Below, in pieces: positions 1 through 13,600 of a DNA stretch of 64,000 bases. Source of the DNA: Liolophura sinensis (taxonomy: Eukaryota; Mollusca; Polyplacophora; Chitonida; Chitonidae); contig NC_088298.1 of assembly GCF_032854445.1 (NCBI RefSeq), positions 17,999,976 to 18,063,975 on the forward strand. The letters run 5' to 3'. The notes under the pieces were generated by a model, which was not told the DNA's origin, did no database searches, and saw only the letters and a program-made list of their open reading frames with translations. A program made the translations under genes and the position numbers. Position 1 is the first letter of the stretch. Every line of letters begins with the position of its first letter.

Positions 1-1601
1 TACGTCTAACCGTGAATATGTAGTCTCCAACTGGTTGGCTAACTACTTCCCTGAGCTCACGGGTGTTAGTCAGACCTACTCCAACACCGTAGACAGAAAT
101 TCCTCTTTGACGAGCAGTTCTAGCGGCAGGGACAACCCACTCAGTATTCACACTGGATTCTCCGCCTGTCACCAATACAGCAACATCTGGCACATCTTTA
201 CGGTCTCCCGAGGATAACTTAAACATGTCTTTTCTGAAAGACCTGAGAGCTCCGGCCAGATTGGCTTTGCCCCCAGTGTACTTGACCTTGTTTATCGCAT
301 CCAAGACATCGGCTTTTGTCGAATATCGATTCATCTGGAAAGGAATGTCTGTTTTTCTGCCATACGTCAATAATCCCACGCGGAGAGAACCACCGTCAAT
401 GTCTGAGGATTCGACTATTCTTCTGGCAAACACTCTCATGTTTTCAAAGTCGTCTGGAGAAACGTTGTCGGATGAGTCAAGAATCAAAACCAAGTCTCTG
501 GGAACTTTGATGCCAGTCACCGCCACGGGAGCCGTCGTCTTCTCTTTCTTTTCAGCGGGTCGTCTTGTACGTACTGTAAACCTGTCAGTGGCATCTGGCG
601 CCTCTGTGCCAACTGTCTGGCCTGGTGTGCCCGTGAAAGGTTGCTGTGTTGCTTCAGGCTCTTCGAATATGTCTGTTGGTATTTCCGGTTGTCTGGGTGT
701 GGTCTTGTCTCTTGTTACAAACGCTGTTTCTGTTGGTTGTTTTCTTGGCGCTTTTGTTGTCCTGTCTTCATCCGGGGACATTGTGGTCTTGTCTGGATAC
801 CTGTCCCTGCTAACCTGTGGTTTACCTGTGGGCTCTGATGTTACTGGCCGTCTGGGCACGCTGGTTGTCTCCCTGAAATACTCGTCAGTCTCTTCTTCCT
901 CTTCCGTGGTGAAGGCTTCGGGCGCTGCTGTTTGTTCCGGTTTCCTTGGAGTTGCACGGGTCTTTTTGGTGGGCTCGGTCTCAACAACGTATTCATCGGT
1001 TACCCCAGGTTGTCCTGAGCCTGTAAATAAGAATCAAAACAGTTGCTTGAAAAGAAAAAGGAAATCGACACGATACAATGTTGCCATACACACAGCAAGC
1101 AACTTGTGCTCTTTTCTCCACCTTTTTTGAAAGAAATAATGCGCTGAGGCTATAGGCTTGAGTGACGTTTTGACGAGAGCATCAAGTAATTTAGCCTATT
1201 GCAGCTGCCATGGAGTGGAGATGGCACAACGGACACTATGGATATAGTCTTACCCTCAATATCATCTGTGACAGGTTGCTTTTCAGGTAATTTCGCTGGT
1301 GTGAAGGTCACTCCTGGCTCTGCTCGCGTCGTGCTTTCAGTTTTGAGGGCTAACTGAACAGTTGGTGTTGCTGCTGGCTGGGACGCCTCAGTCAGAGTTA
1401 CGATTGGTCTGGCTTTAGCTGTCGTTGTTTCTCTTGGTTCAAGGGATTCCTTCTCCTCGGGGAGCATCTTTGTTGGAAGAGTCTTCCCGGGCAGATCAGT
1501 GCTGATTTCTTCCGCAGGCTTCCTGCTTTCTGTCTGTCTGTCGAGTGATGTGACCGGTTGGACAGTTTGTGCTGCTGTTGTTAACAGTGATTCTCTTGCC
1601 A
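1..1601 (-). CDS. Array pair 19 (3'-most): exon B 1254-1601, exon A 1-1020 (cut by edge)
   Basis: Exon B is complete. Exon A is truncated by the window edge; by comparison with other copies 50 coding bases are missing. Copy-specific state in exon A (residues numbered from its first split codon): Gln4 instead of Glu4, so the Ser-Gly motif reads GSGQ; Lys27, Gln69, Phe148, Asn244; synonymous AGA marker in the RTRRP segment. Confidence 0.88.
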
Positions 1602-4600
1602 CTGTAAAACAAAATTGGAAGAAATTGCAGAGATCAAAGGGATGATGTGAGCCTGTCGAAAGATGATAATTTCAATTTGCACTGCTTCCCACAGCGATTT
1701 ACAAACGCTAACAAGGCTGGGAATTTACAGAAAGAAAACGCAGCATGTCTTACCTCCAAACACTGCTGAAATCAGTGGGCCCTGAACATCAGGCAAGGAC
1801 TGGCTACGTCTAACCGTGAATATGTAGTCTCCAACTGGTTGGCTAACTACTTCCCTGAGCTCACGGGTGTTAGTCAGACCTACTCCAACACCGTAGACAG
1901 AAATTCCTCTTTGACGAGCAGTTCTAGCGGCAGGGACAACCCACTCAGTATTCACACTGGATTCTCCGCCTGTCACCAATACAGCAACATCTGGCACATC
2001 TTTACGGTCTCCCGAGGATAACTTAAACATGTCTTTTCTGAAAGACCTGAGAGCTCCGGCCAGATTGGCTTTGCCCCCAGTGTACTTGACCTTGTTTATC
2101 GCATCCAAGACATCGGCTTTTGTCGAATATCGATTCATCTGGAAAGGAATGTCTGTTTTTCTGCCATACGTCAATAATCCCACGCGGAGAGAACCACCGT
2201 CAATGTCTGAGGATTCGACTATTCTTCTGGCAAACACTCTCATGTTTTCAAAGTCGTCTGGAGAAACGTTGTCGGATGAGTCAAGAATCAAAACCAAGTC
2301 TCTGGGAACTTTGATGCCAGTCACCGCCACGGGAGCCGTCGTCTTCTCTTTCTTTTCAGCGGGTCGCCTTGTACGTACTGTAACCCTGTCAGTGGCATCT
2401 GGCGCCTCTGTGCCAACTGTCTGGCCTGGTGTGCCCGTGAAAGGTTGCTGTGTTGCTTCAGGCTCTTCGAATATGTCTGTTGGTATTTCCGGTTGTCTGG
2501 GTGTGGTCTTGTCTCTTGTTACAAACGCTGTTTCTGTTGGTTGTTTTCTTGGCGCTTTTGTTGTCCTGTCTTCATCCGGGGACATTGTGGTCTTGTCTGG
2601 ATACCTGTCCCTGCTAACCTGTGGTTTACCTGTGGGCTCTGATGTTACTGGCCGTCTGGGCACGCTGGTTGTCTCCCTGAAATACTCGTCAGTCTCTTCT
2701 TCCTCTTCCGTGGTGAAGGCTTCGGGCGCTGCTGTTTGTTCCGGTTTCCTTGGAGTTGCACGGGTCTTTTTGGTGGGCTCGGTCTCAACAACGTATTCAT
2801 CGGTTACCCCAGGTTCTCCTGAGCCTGTAAATAAGAATCAAAACAGTTGCTTGAAAAGAAAAAGGAAATCGACACGATACAATGTTGCCATACACACAGC
2901 AAGCAACTTGTGCTCTTTTCTCCACCTTTTTTGAAAGAAATAATGCGCTGAGGCTATAGGCTTGAGTGACGTTTTGACGAGAGCATCAAGTAATTTAGCC
3001 TATTGCAGCTGCCATGGAGTGGAGATGGCACAACGGACACTATGGATATAGTCTTACCCTCAATATCATCTGTGACAGGTTGCTTTTCAGGTAATTTCGC
3101 TGGTGTGAAGGTCACTCCTGGCTCTGCTCGCGTCGTGCTTTCAGTTTTGAGGGCTAACTGAACAGTTGGTGTTGCTGCTGGCTGGGACGCCTCAGTCAGA
3201 GTTACGATTGGTCTGGCTTTAGCTGTCGTTGTTTCTCTTGGTTCAAGGGATTCCTTCTCCTCGGGGAGCATCTTTGTTGGAAGAGTCTTCCCGGGCAGAT
3301 CAGTGCTGATTTCTTCCGCAGGCTTCCTGCTTTCTGTCTGTCTGTCGAGTGATGTGACCGGTTGGACAGTTTGTGCTGCTGTTGTTAACAGTGATTCTCT
3401 TGCCACTATAAAACAAAATTGGAAGAAATTGCAGAGATAAAAGGGATGATGTGAGCCTGTCGAAAGATGATAATTTCAATTTGCACTGCTTCCCACAGCG
3501 ATTTACAAACGCTAACAAGGCTGGGAATTTACAGAAAGAAAACGCAGCATGTCTTACCTCCAAACACTGCTGAAATCAGTGGGCCCTGAACATCAGGCAA
3601 GGACTGGCTACGTCTAACCGTGAATATGTAGTCTCCAACTGGTTGGCTAACTACTTCCCTGAGCTCACGGGTGTTAGTCAGACCTACTCCAACACCGTAG
3701 ACAGAAATTCCTCTTTGACGAGCAGTTCTAGCGGCAGGGACAACCCACTCAGTATTCACACTGGATTCTCCGCCTGTCACCAATACAGCAACATCTGGCA
3801 CATCTTTACGGTCTCCCGAGGATAACTTAAACATGTCTTTTCTGAAAGACCTGAGAGCTCCGGCCAGATTGGCTTTGCCCCCAGTGTACTTGACCTTGTT
3901 TATCGCATCCAAGACATCGGCTTTTGTCGAATATCGATTCATCTGGAAAGGAATGTCTGTTTTTCTGCCATACGTCAATAATCCCACGCGGAGAGAACCA
4001 CCGTCAATGTCTGAGGATTCGACTATTCTTCTGGCAAACACTCTCATGTTTTCAAAGTCGTCTGGAGAAACGTTGTCGGATGAGTCAAGAATCAAAACCA
4101 AGTCTCTGGGAACTTTGATGCCAGTCACCGCCACGGGAGCCGTCGTCTTCTCTTTCTTTTCAGCGGGTCGCCTTGTACGTACTGTAAACCTGTCAGTGGC
4201 ATCTGGCGCCTCTGTGCCAACTGTCTGGCCTGGTGTGCCCGTGAAAGGTTGCTGTGTTGCTTCAGGCTCTTCGAATATGTCTGTTGGTATTTCCGGTTGT
4301 CTGGGTGTGGTCTTGTCTCTTGTTACAAACGCTGTTTCTGTTGGTTGTTTTCTTGGCGCTTTTGTTGTCCTGTCTTCATCCGGGGACATTGTGGTCTTGT
4401 CTGGATACCTGTCCCTGCTAACCTGTGGTTTACCTGTGGGCTCTGATGTTACTGGCCGTCTGGGCACGCTGGTTGTCTCCCTGAAATACTCGTCAGTCTC
4501 TTCTTCCTCTTCCGTGGTGAAGGCTTCGGGCGCTGCTGTTTGTTCCGGTTTCCTTGGAGTTGCACGGGTCTTTTTGGTGGGCTCGGTCTCAACAACGTAT

Positions 4601-7600
4601 TCATCGGTTACCCCAGGTTCTCCTGAGCCTGTAAATAAGAATCAAAACAGTTGCTTGAAAAGAAAAAGGAAATCGACACGATACAATGTTGCCATACACA
4701 CAGCAAGCAACTTGTGCTCTTTTCTCCACCTTTTTTGAAAGAAATAATGCGCTGAGGCTATAGGCTTGAGTGACGTTTTGACGAGAGCATCAAGTAATTT
4801 AGCCTATTGCAGCTGCCATGGAGTGGAGATGGCACAACGGACACTATGGATATAGTCTTACCCTCAATATCATCTGTGACAGGTTGCTTTTCAGGTAATT
4901 TCGCTGGTGTGAAGGTCACTCCTGGCTCTGCTCGCGTCGTGCTTTCAGTTTTGAGGGCTAACTGAACAGTTGGTGTTGCTGCTGGCTGGGACGCCTCAGT
5001 CAGAGTTACGATTGGTCTGGCTTTAGCTGTCGTTGTTTCTCTTGGTTCAAGGGATTCCTTCTCCTCGGGGAGCATCTTTGTTGGAAGAGTCTTCCCGGGC
5101 AGATCAGTGCTGATTTCTTCCGCAGGCTTCCTGCTTTCTGTCTGTCTGTCGAGTGATGTGACCGGTTGGACAGTTTGTGCTGCTGTTGTTAACAGTGATT
5201 CTCTTGCCACTGTAAAACAAAATTGGAAGAAATTGCAGAGATCAAAGGGATGATGTGAGCCTGTCGAAAGATGATAATTTCAATTTGCACTGCTTCCCAC
5301 AGCGATTTACAAACGCTAACAAGGCTGGGAATTTACAGAAAGAAAACGCAGCATGTCTTACCTCCAAACACTGCTGAAATCAGTGGGCCCTGAACATCAG
5401 GCAAGGACTGGCTACGTCTAACCGTGAATATGTAGTCTCCAACTGGTTGGCTAACTACTTCCCTGAGCTCACGGGTGTTAGTCAGACCTACTCCAACACC
5501 GTAGACAGAAATTCCTCTTTGACGAGCAGTTCTAGCGGCAGGGACAACCCACTCAGTATTCACACTGGATTCTCCGCCTGTCACCAATACAGCAACATCT
5601 GGCACATCTTTACGGTCTCCCGAGGATAACTTAAACATGTCTTTTCTGAAAGACCTGAGAGCTCCGGCCAGATTGGCTTTGCCCCCAGTGTACTTGACCT
5701 TGTCTATCGCATCCAAGACATCGGCTTTTGTCGAATATCGATTCATCTGGAAAGGAATGTCTGTTTTTCTGCCATACGTCAATAATCCCACGCGGAGAGA
5801 ACCACCGTCAATGTCTGAGGATTCGACTATTCTTCTGGCAAACACTCTCATGTTTTCAAAGTCGTCTGGAGAAACGTTGTCGGATGAGTCAAGAATCAAA
5901 ACCAAGTCTCTGGGAACTTTGATGCCAGTCACCGCCACGGGAGCCGTCGTCTTCTCTTTCTTTTCAGCGGGTCGTCTTGTACGTACTGTAAACCTGTCAG
6001 TGGCATCTGGCGCCTCTGTGCCAACTGTCTGGCCTGGTGTGCCCGTGAAAGGTTGCTGTGTTGCTTCAGGCTCTTCGAATATGTCTGTTGGTATTTCCGG
6101 TTGTCTGGGTGTGGTCTTGTCTCTTGTTACAAACGCTGTTTCTGTTGGTTGTTTTCTTGGCGCTTTTGTTGTCCTGTCTTCATCCGGGGACATTGTGGTC
6201 TTGTCTGGATACCTGTCCCTGCTAACCTGTGGTTTACCTGTGGGCTCTGATGTTACTGGCCGTCTGGGCACGCTGGTTGTCTCCCTGAAATACTCGTCAG
6301 TCTCTTCTTCCTCTTCCGTGGTGAAGGCTTCGGGCGCTGCTGTTTGTTCCGGTTGCCTTGGAGTTGCACGGGTCTTTTTGGTGGGCTCGGTCTCAACAAC
6401 GTATTCATCGGTTACCCAAGGTTCTCCTGAGCCTGTAAATAAGAATCAAATCAGTTGCTTGAAAAGAAAAAGGAAATCGACACGATACAATGTTGCCATA
6501 CACACAGCAAGCAACTTGTGCTCTTTTCTCCACCTTTTTTGAAAGAAATAATGCGCTGAGGCTATAGGCTTGAGTGACGTTTTGACGAGAGCATCAAGTA
6601 ATTTAGCCTATTGCAGCTGCCATGGAGTGGAGATGGCACAACGGACACTATGGATATAGTCTTACCCTCAATATCATCTGTGACAGGTTGCTTTTCAGGT
6701 AATTTCGCTGGTGTGAAGGTCACTCCTGGCTCTGCTCGCGTCGTGCTTTCAGTTTTGAGGGCTAACTGAACAGTTGGTGTTGCTGCTGGCTGGGACGCCT
6801 CAGTCAGAGTTACGATTGGTCTGGCTTTAGCTGTCGTTGTTTCTCTTGGTTCAAGGGATTCCTTCTCCTCGGGGAGCATCTTTGTTGGAAGAGTCTTCCC
6901 GGGCAGATCAGTGCTGATTTCTTCCGCAGGCTTCCTGCTTTCTGTCTGTCTGTCGAGTGATGTGACCGGTTGGACAGTTTGTGCTGCTGTTGTTAACAGT
7001 GATTCTCTTGCCACTGTAAAACAAAATTGGAAGAAATTGCAGAGATCAAAGGGATGATGTGAGCCTGTCGAAAGATGATAATTTCAATTTGCACTGCTTC
7101 CCACAGCGATTTACAAACGCTAACAAGGCTGGGAATTTACAGAAAGAAAACGCAGCATGTCTTACCTCCAAACACTGCTGAAATCAGTGGGCCCTGAACA
7201 TCAGGCAAGGACTGGCTACGTCTAACCGTGAATATGTAGTCTCCAACTGGTTGGCTAACTACTTCCCTGAGCTCACGGGTGTTAGTCAGACCTACTCCAA
7301 CACCGTAGACAGAAATTCCTCTTTGACGAGCAGTTCTAGCGGCAGGGACAACCCACTCAGTATTCACACTGGATTCTCCGCCTGTCACCAATACAGCAAC
7401 ATCTGGCACATCTTTACGGTCTCCCGAGGATAACTTAAACATGTCTTTTCTGAAAGACCTGAGAGCTCCGGCCAGATTGGCTTTGCCCCCAGTGTACTTG
7501 ACCTTGTTTATCGCATCCAAGACATCGGCTTTTGTCGAATATCGATTCATCTGGAAAGGAATGTCTGTTTTTCTGCCATACGTCAATAATCCCACGCGGA

Positions 7601-10600
7601 GAGAACCACCGTCAATGTCTGAGGATTCGACTATTCTTCTGGCAAACACTCTCATGTTTTCAAAGTCGTCTGGAGAAACGTTGTCGGATGAGTCAAGAAT
7701 CAAAACCAAGTCTCTGGGAACTTTGATGCCAGTCACCGCCACGGGAGCCGTCGTCTTCTCTTTCTTTTCAGCGGGTCGCCTTGTACGTACTGTAAACCTG
7801 TCAGTGGCATCTGGCGCCTCTGTGCCAACTGTCTGGCCTGGTGTGCCCGTGAAAGGTTGCTGTGTTGCTTCAGGCTCTTCGAATATGTCTGTTGGTATTT
7901 CCGGTTGTCTGGGTGTGGTCTTGTCTCTTGTTACAAGCGCTGTTTCTGTTGGTTGTTTTCTTGGCGCTTTTGTTGTCCTGTCTTCATCCGGGGACATTGT
8001 GGTCTTGTCTGGATACCTGTCCCTGCTAACCTGTGGTTTACCTGTGGGCTCTGATGTTACTGGCCGTCTGGGCACGCTGGTTGTCTCCCTGAAATACTCG
8101 TCAGTCTCTTCTTCCTCTTCCGTGGTGAAGGCTTCGGGCGCTGCTGTTTGTTCCGGTTGCCTTGGAGTTGCACGGGTCTTTTTGGTGGGCTCGGTCTCAA
8201 CAACGTATTCATCGGTTACCCCAGGTTCTCCTGAGCCTGTAAATAAGAATCAAAACAGTTGCTTGAAAAGAAAAAGGAAATCGACACGATACAATGTTGC
8301 CATACACACAGCAAGCAACTTGTGCTCTTTTCTCCACCTTTTTTGAAAGAAATAATGCGCTGAGGCTATAGGCTTGAGTGACGTTTTGACGAGAGCATCA
8401 AGTAATTTAGCCTATTGCAGCTGCCATGGAGTGTAGATGGCACAACGGACACTATGGATATAGTCTTACCCTCAATATCATCTGTGACAGGTTGCTTTTC
8501 AGGTAATTTCGCTGGTGTGAAGGTCACTCCTGGCTCTGCTCGCGTCGTGCTTTCAGTTTTGAGGGCTAAATGAACAGTTGGTGTTGCTGCTGGCTGGGAC
8601 GCCTCAGTCAGAGTTACGATTGGTCTGGCTTTAGCTGTCGTTGTTTCTCTTGGTTCAAGGGATTCCTTCTCCTCGGGGAGCATCTTTGTTGGAAGAGTCT
8701 TCCCGGGCAGATCAGTGCTGATTTCTTCCGCAGGCTTCCTGCTTTCTGTCTGTCTGTCGAGTGATGTGACCGGTTGGACAGTTTGTGCTGCTGTTGTTAA
8801 CAGTGATTCTCTTGCCACTGTAAAACAAAATTGGAAGAAATTGCAGAGATAAAAGGGATGATGTGAGCCTGTCGAAAGATGATAATTTCAATTTGCACTG
8901 CTTCCCACAGCGATTTACAAACGCTAACAAGGCTGGGAATTTACAGAAAGAAAACGCAGCATGTCTTACCTCCAAACACTGCTGAAATCAGTGGGCCCTG
9001 AACATCAGGCAAGGACTGGCTACGTCTAACCGTGAATATGTAGTCTCCAACTGGTTGGCTAACTACTTCCCTGAGCTCACGGGTGTTAGTCAGACCTACT
9101 CCAACACCGTAGACAGAAATTCCTCTTTGACGAGCAGTTCTAGCGGCAGGGACAACCCACTCAGTATTCACACTGGATTCTCCGCCTGTCACCAATACAG
9201 CAACATCTGGCACATCTTTACGGTCTCCCGAGGATAACTTAAACATGTCTTTTCTGAAAGACCTGAGAGCTCCGGCCAGATTGGCTTTGCCCCCAGTGTA
9301 CTTGACCTTGTTTATCGCATCCAAGACATCGGCTTTTGTCGAATATCGATTCATCTGGAAAGGAATGTCTGTTTTTCTGCCATACGTCAATAATCCCACG
9401 CGGAGAGAACCACCGTCAATGTCTGAGGATTCGACTATTCTTCTGGCAAACACTCTCATGTTTTCAAAGTCGTCTGGAGAAACGTTGTCGGATGAGTCAA
9501 GAATCAAAACCAAGTCTCTGGGAACTTTGATGCCAGTCACCGCCACGGGAGCCGTCGTCTTCTCTTTCTTTTCAGCGGGTCGCCTTGTACGTACTGTAAA
9601 CCTGTCAGTGGCATCTGGCGCCTCTGTGCCAACTGTCTGGCCTGGTGTGCCCGTGAAAGGTTGCTGTGTTGCTTCAGGCTCTTCGAATATGTCTGTTGGT
9701 ATTTCCGGTTGTCTGGGTGTGGTCTTGTCTCTTGTTACAAACGCTGTTTCTGTTGGTTGTTTTCTTGGCGCTTTTGTTGTCCTGTCTTCATCCGGGGACA
9801 TTGTGGTCTTGTCTGGATACCTGTCCCTGCTAACCTCTGGTTTACCTGTGGGCTCTGATGTTACTGGCCGTCTGGGCACGCTGGTTGTCTCCCTGAAATA
9901 CTCGTCAGTCTCTTCTTCCTCTTCCGTGGTGAAGGCTTCGGGCGCTGCTGTTTGTTCCGGTTGCCTTGGAGTTGCACGGGTCTTTTTGGTGGGCTCGGTC
10001 TCAACAACGTATTCATCGGTTACCCCAGGTTCTCCTGAGCCTGTAAATAAGAATCAAAACAGTTGCTTGAAAAGAAAAAGGAAATCGACACGATACAATG
10101 TTGCCATACACACAGCAAGCAACTTGTGCTCTTTTCTCCACCTTTTTTGAAAGAAATAATGCGCTGAGGCTATAGGCTTGAGTGACGTTTTGACGAGAGC
10201 ATCAAGTAATTTAGCCTATTGCAGCTGCCATGGAGTGGAGATGGCACAACGGACACTATGGATATAGTCTTACCCTCAATATCATCTGTGACAGGTTGCT
10301 TTTCAGGTAATTTCGCTGGTGTGAAGGTCACTCCTGGCTCTGCTCGCGTCGTGCTTTCAGTTTTGAGGGCTAACTGAACAGTTGGTGTTGCTGCTGGCTG
10401 GGACGCCTCAGTCAGAGTTACGATTGGTCTGGCTTTAGCTGTCGTTGTTTCTCTTGGTTCAAGGGATTCCTTCTCCTCGGGGAGCATCTTTGTTGGAAGA
10501 GTCTTCCCGGGCAGATCAGTGCTGATTTCTTCCGCAGGCTTCCTGCTTTCTGTCTGTCTGTCGAGTGATGTGACCGGTTGGACAGTTTGTGCTGCTGTTG

Positions 10601-13600
10601 TTAACAGTGATTCTCTTGCCACTGTAAAACAAAATTGGAAGAAATTGCAGAGATCAAAGGGATGATGTGAGCCTGTCGAAAGATGATAATTTCAATTTGC
10701 ACTGCTTCCCACAGCGATTTACAAACGCTAACAAGGCTGGGAATTTACAGAAAGAAAACGCAGCATGTCTTACCTCCAAACACTGCTGAAATCAGTGGGC
10801 CCTGAACATCAGGCAAGGACTGGCTACGTCTAACCGTGAATATGTAGTCTCCAACTGGTTGGCTAACTACTTCCCTGAGCTCACGGGTGTTAGTCAGACC
10901 TACTCCAACACCGTAGACAGAAATTCCTCTTTGACGAGCAGTTCTAGCGGCAGGGACAACCCACTCAGTATTCACACTGGATTCTCCGCCTGTCACCAAT
11001 ACAGCAACATCTGGCACATCTTTACGGTCTCCCGAGGATAACTTAAACATGTCTTTTCTGAAAGACCTGAGAGCTCCGGCCAGATTGGCTTTGCCCCCAG
11101 TGTACTTGACCTTGTTTATCGCATCCAAGACATCGGCTTTTGTCGAATATCGATTCATCTGGAAAGGAATGTCTGTTTTTCTGCCATACGTCAATAATCC
11201 CACGCGGAGAGAACCACCGTCAATGTCTGAGGATTCGACTATTCTTCTGGCAAACACTCTCATGTTTTCAAAGTCGTCTGGAGAAACGTTGTCGGATGAG
11301 TCAAGAATCAAAACCAAGTCTCTGAGAACTTTGATGCCAGTCACCGCCACGGGAGCCGTCGTCTTCTCTTTCTTTTCAGCGGGTCGTCTTGTACGTACTG
11401 TAAACCTGTCAGTGGCATCTGGCGCCTCTGTGCCAACTGTCTGGCCTGGTGTGCCCGTGAAAGGTTGCTGTGTTGCTTCAGGCTCTTCGAATATGTCTGT
11501 TGGTATTTCCGGTTGTCTGGGTGTGGTCTTGTCTCTTGTTACAAACGCTGTTTCTGTTGGTTGTTTTCTTGGCGCTTTTGTTGTCCTGTCTTCATCCGGG
11601 GACATTGTGGTCTTGTCTGGATACCTGTCCCTGCTAACCTGTGGTTTACCTGTGGGCTCTGATGTTACTGGCCGTCTGGGCACGCTGGTTGTCTCCCTGA
11701 AATACTCGTCAGTCTCTTCTTCCTCTTCCGTGGTGAAGGCTTCGGGCGCTGCTGTTTGTTCCGGTTTCCTTGGAGTTGCACGGGTCTTTTTGGTGGGCTC
11801 GGTCTCAACAACGTATTCATCGGTTACCCCAGGTTCTCCTGAGCCTGTAAATAAGAATCAAAACAGTTGCTTGAAAAGAAAAAGGAAATCGACACGATAC
11901 AATGTTGCCATACACACAGCAAGCAACTTGTGCTCTTTTCTCCACCTTTTTTGAAAGAAATAATGCGCTGAGGCTATAGGCTTGAGTGACGTTTTGACGA
12001 GAGCATCAAGTAATTTAGCCTATTGCAGCTGCCATGGAGTGGAGATGGCACAACGGACACTATGGATATAGTCTTACCCTCAATATCATCTGTGACAGGT
12101 TGCTTTTCAGGTAATTTCGCTGGTGTGAAGGTCACTCCTGGCTCTGCTCGCGTCGTGCTTTCAGTTTTGAGGGCTAACTGAACAGTTGGTGTTGCTGCTG
12201 GCTGGGACGCCTCAGTCAGAGTTACGATTGGTCTGGCTTTAGCTGTCGTTGTTTCTCTTGGTTCAAGGGATTCCTTCTCCTCGGGGAGCATCTTTGTTGG
12301 AAGAGTCTTCCCGGGCAGATCAGTGCTGATTTCTTCCGCAGGCTTCCTGCTTTCTGTCTGTCTGTCGAGTGATGTGACCGGTTGGACAGTTTGTGCTGCT
12401 GTTGTTAACAGTGATTCTCTTGCCACTGTAAAACAAAATTGGAAGAAATTGCAGAGATCAAAGGGATGATGTGAGCCTGTCGAAAGATGATAATTTCAAT
12501 TTGCACTGCTTCCCACAGCGATTTACAAACGCTAACAAGGCTGGGAATTTACAGAAAGAAAACGCAGCATGTCTTACCTCCAAACACTGCTGAAATCAGT
12601 GGGCCCTGAACATCAGGCAAGGACTGGCTACGTCTAACCGTGAATATGTAGTCTCCAACTGGTTGGCTAACTACTTCCCTGAGCTTACGGGTGTTAGTCA
12701 GACCTACTCCAACACCGTAGACAGAAATTCCTCTTTGACGAGCAGTTCTAGCGGCAGGGACAACCCACTCAGTATTCACACTGGATTCTCCGCCTGTCAC
12801 CAATACAGCAACATCTGGCACATCTTTACGGTCTCCCGAGGATAACTTAAACATGTCTTTTCTGAAAGACCTGAGAGCTCCGGCCAGATTGGCTTTGCCC
12901 CCAGTGTACTTGACCTTGTTTATCGCATCCAAGACATCGGCTTTTGTCGAATATCGATTCATCTGGAAAGGAATGTCTGTTTTTCTGCCATACGTCAATA
13001 ATCCCACGCGGAGAGAACCACCGTCAATGTCTGAGGATTCGACTATTCTTCTGGCAAACACTCTCATGTTTTCAAAGTCGTCTGGAGAAACGTTGTCGGA
13101 TGAGTCAAGAATCAAAACCAAGTCTCTGGGAACTTTGATGCCAGTCACCGCCACGGGAGCCGTCGTCTTCTCTTTCTTTTCAGCGGGTCGCCTTGTACGT
13201 ACTGTAACCCTGTCAGTGGCATCTGGCGCCTCTGTGCCAACTGTCTGGCCTGGTGTGCCCGTGAAAGGTTGCTGTGTTGCTTCAGGCTCTTCGAATATGT
13301 CTGTTGGTATTTCCGGTTGTCTGGGTGTGGTCTTGTCTCTTGTTACAAACGCTGTTTCTGTTGGTTGTTTTCTTGGCGCTTTTGTTGTCCTGTCTTCATC
13401 CGGGGACATTGTGGTCTTGTCTGGATACCTGTCCCTGCTAACCTGTGGTTTACCTGTGGGCTCTGATGTTACTGGCCGTCTGGGCACGCTGGTTGTCTCC
13501 CTGAAATACTCGTCAGTCTCTTCTTCCTCTTCCGTGGTGAAGGCTTCGGGCGCTGCTGTTTGTTCCGGTTGCCTTGGAGTTGCACGGGTCTTTTTGGTGG

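Noticed and set aside
225-1130. Plus-strand 301-codon open frame recurring in every array unit (also 60, 64 and 65-codon frames)
   Set aside because: It is antisense to exon A and stays open only because the exon is conserved. Its product is a Ser/Val-rich mirror of the real coding strand and it has no domain.
3300-3563. 87-codon minus-strand frame present in some units
   Set aside because: It runs through the short intron and depends on a single intron variant (ATAAAA); it overlaps exon boundaries in another frame.
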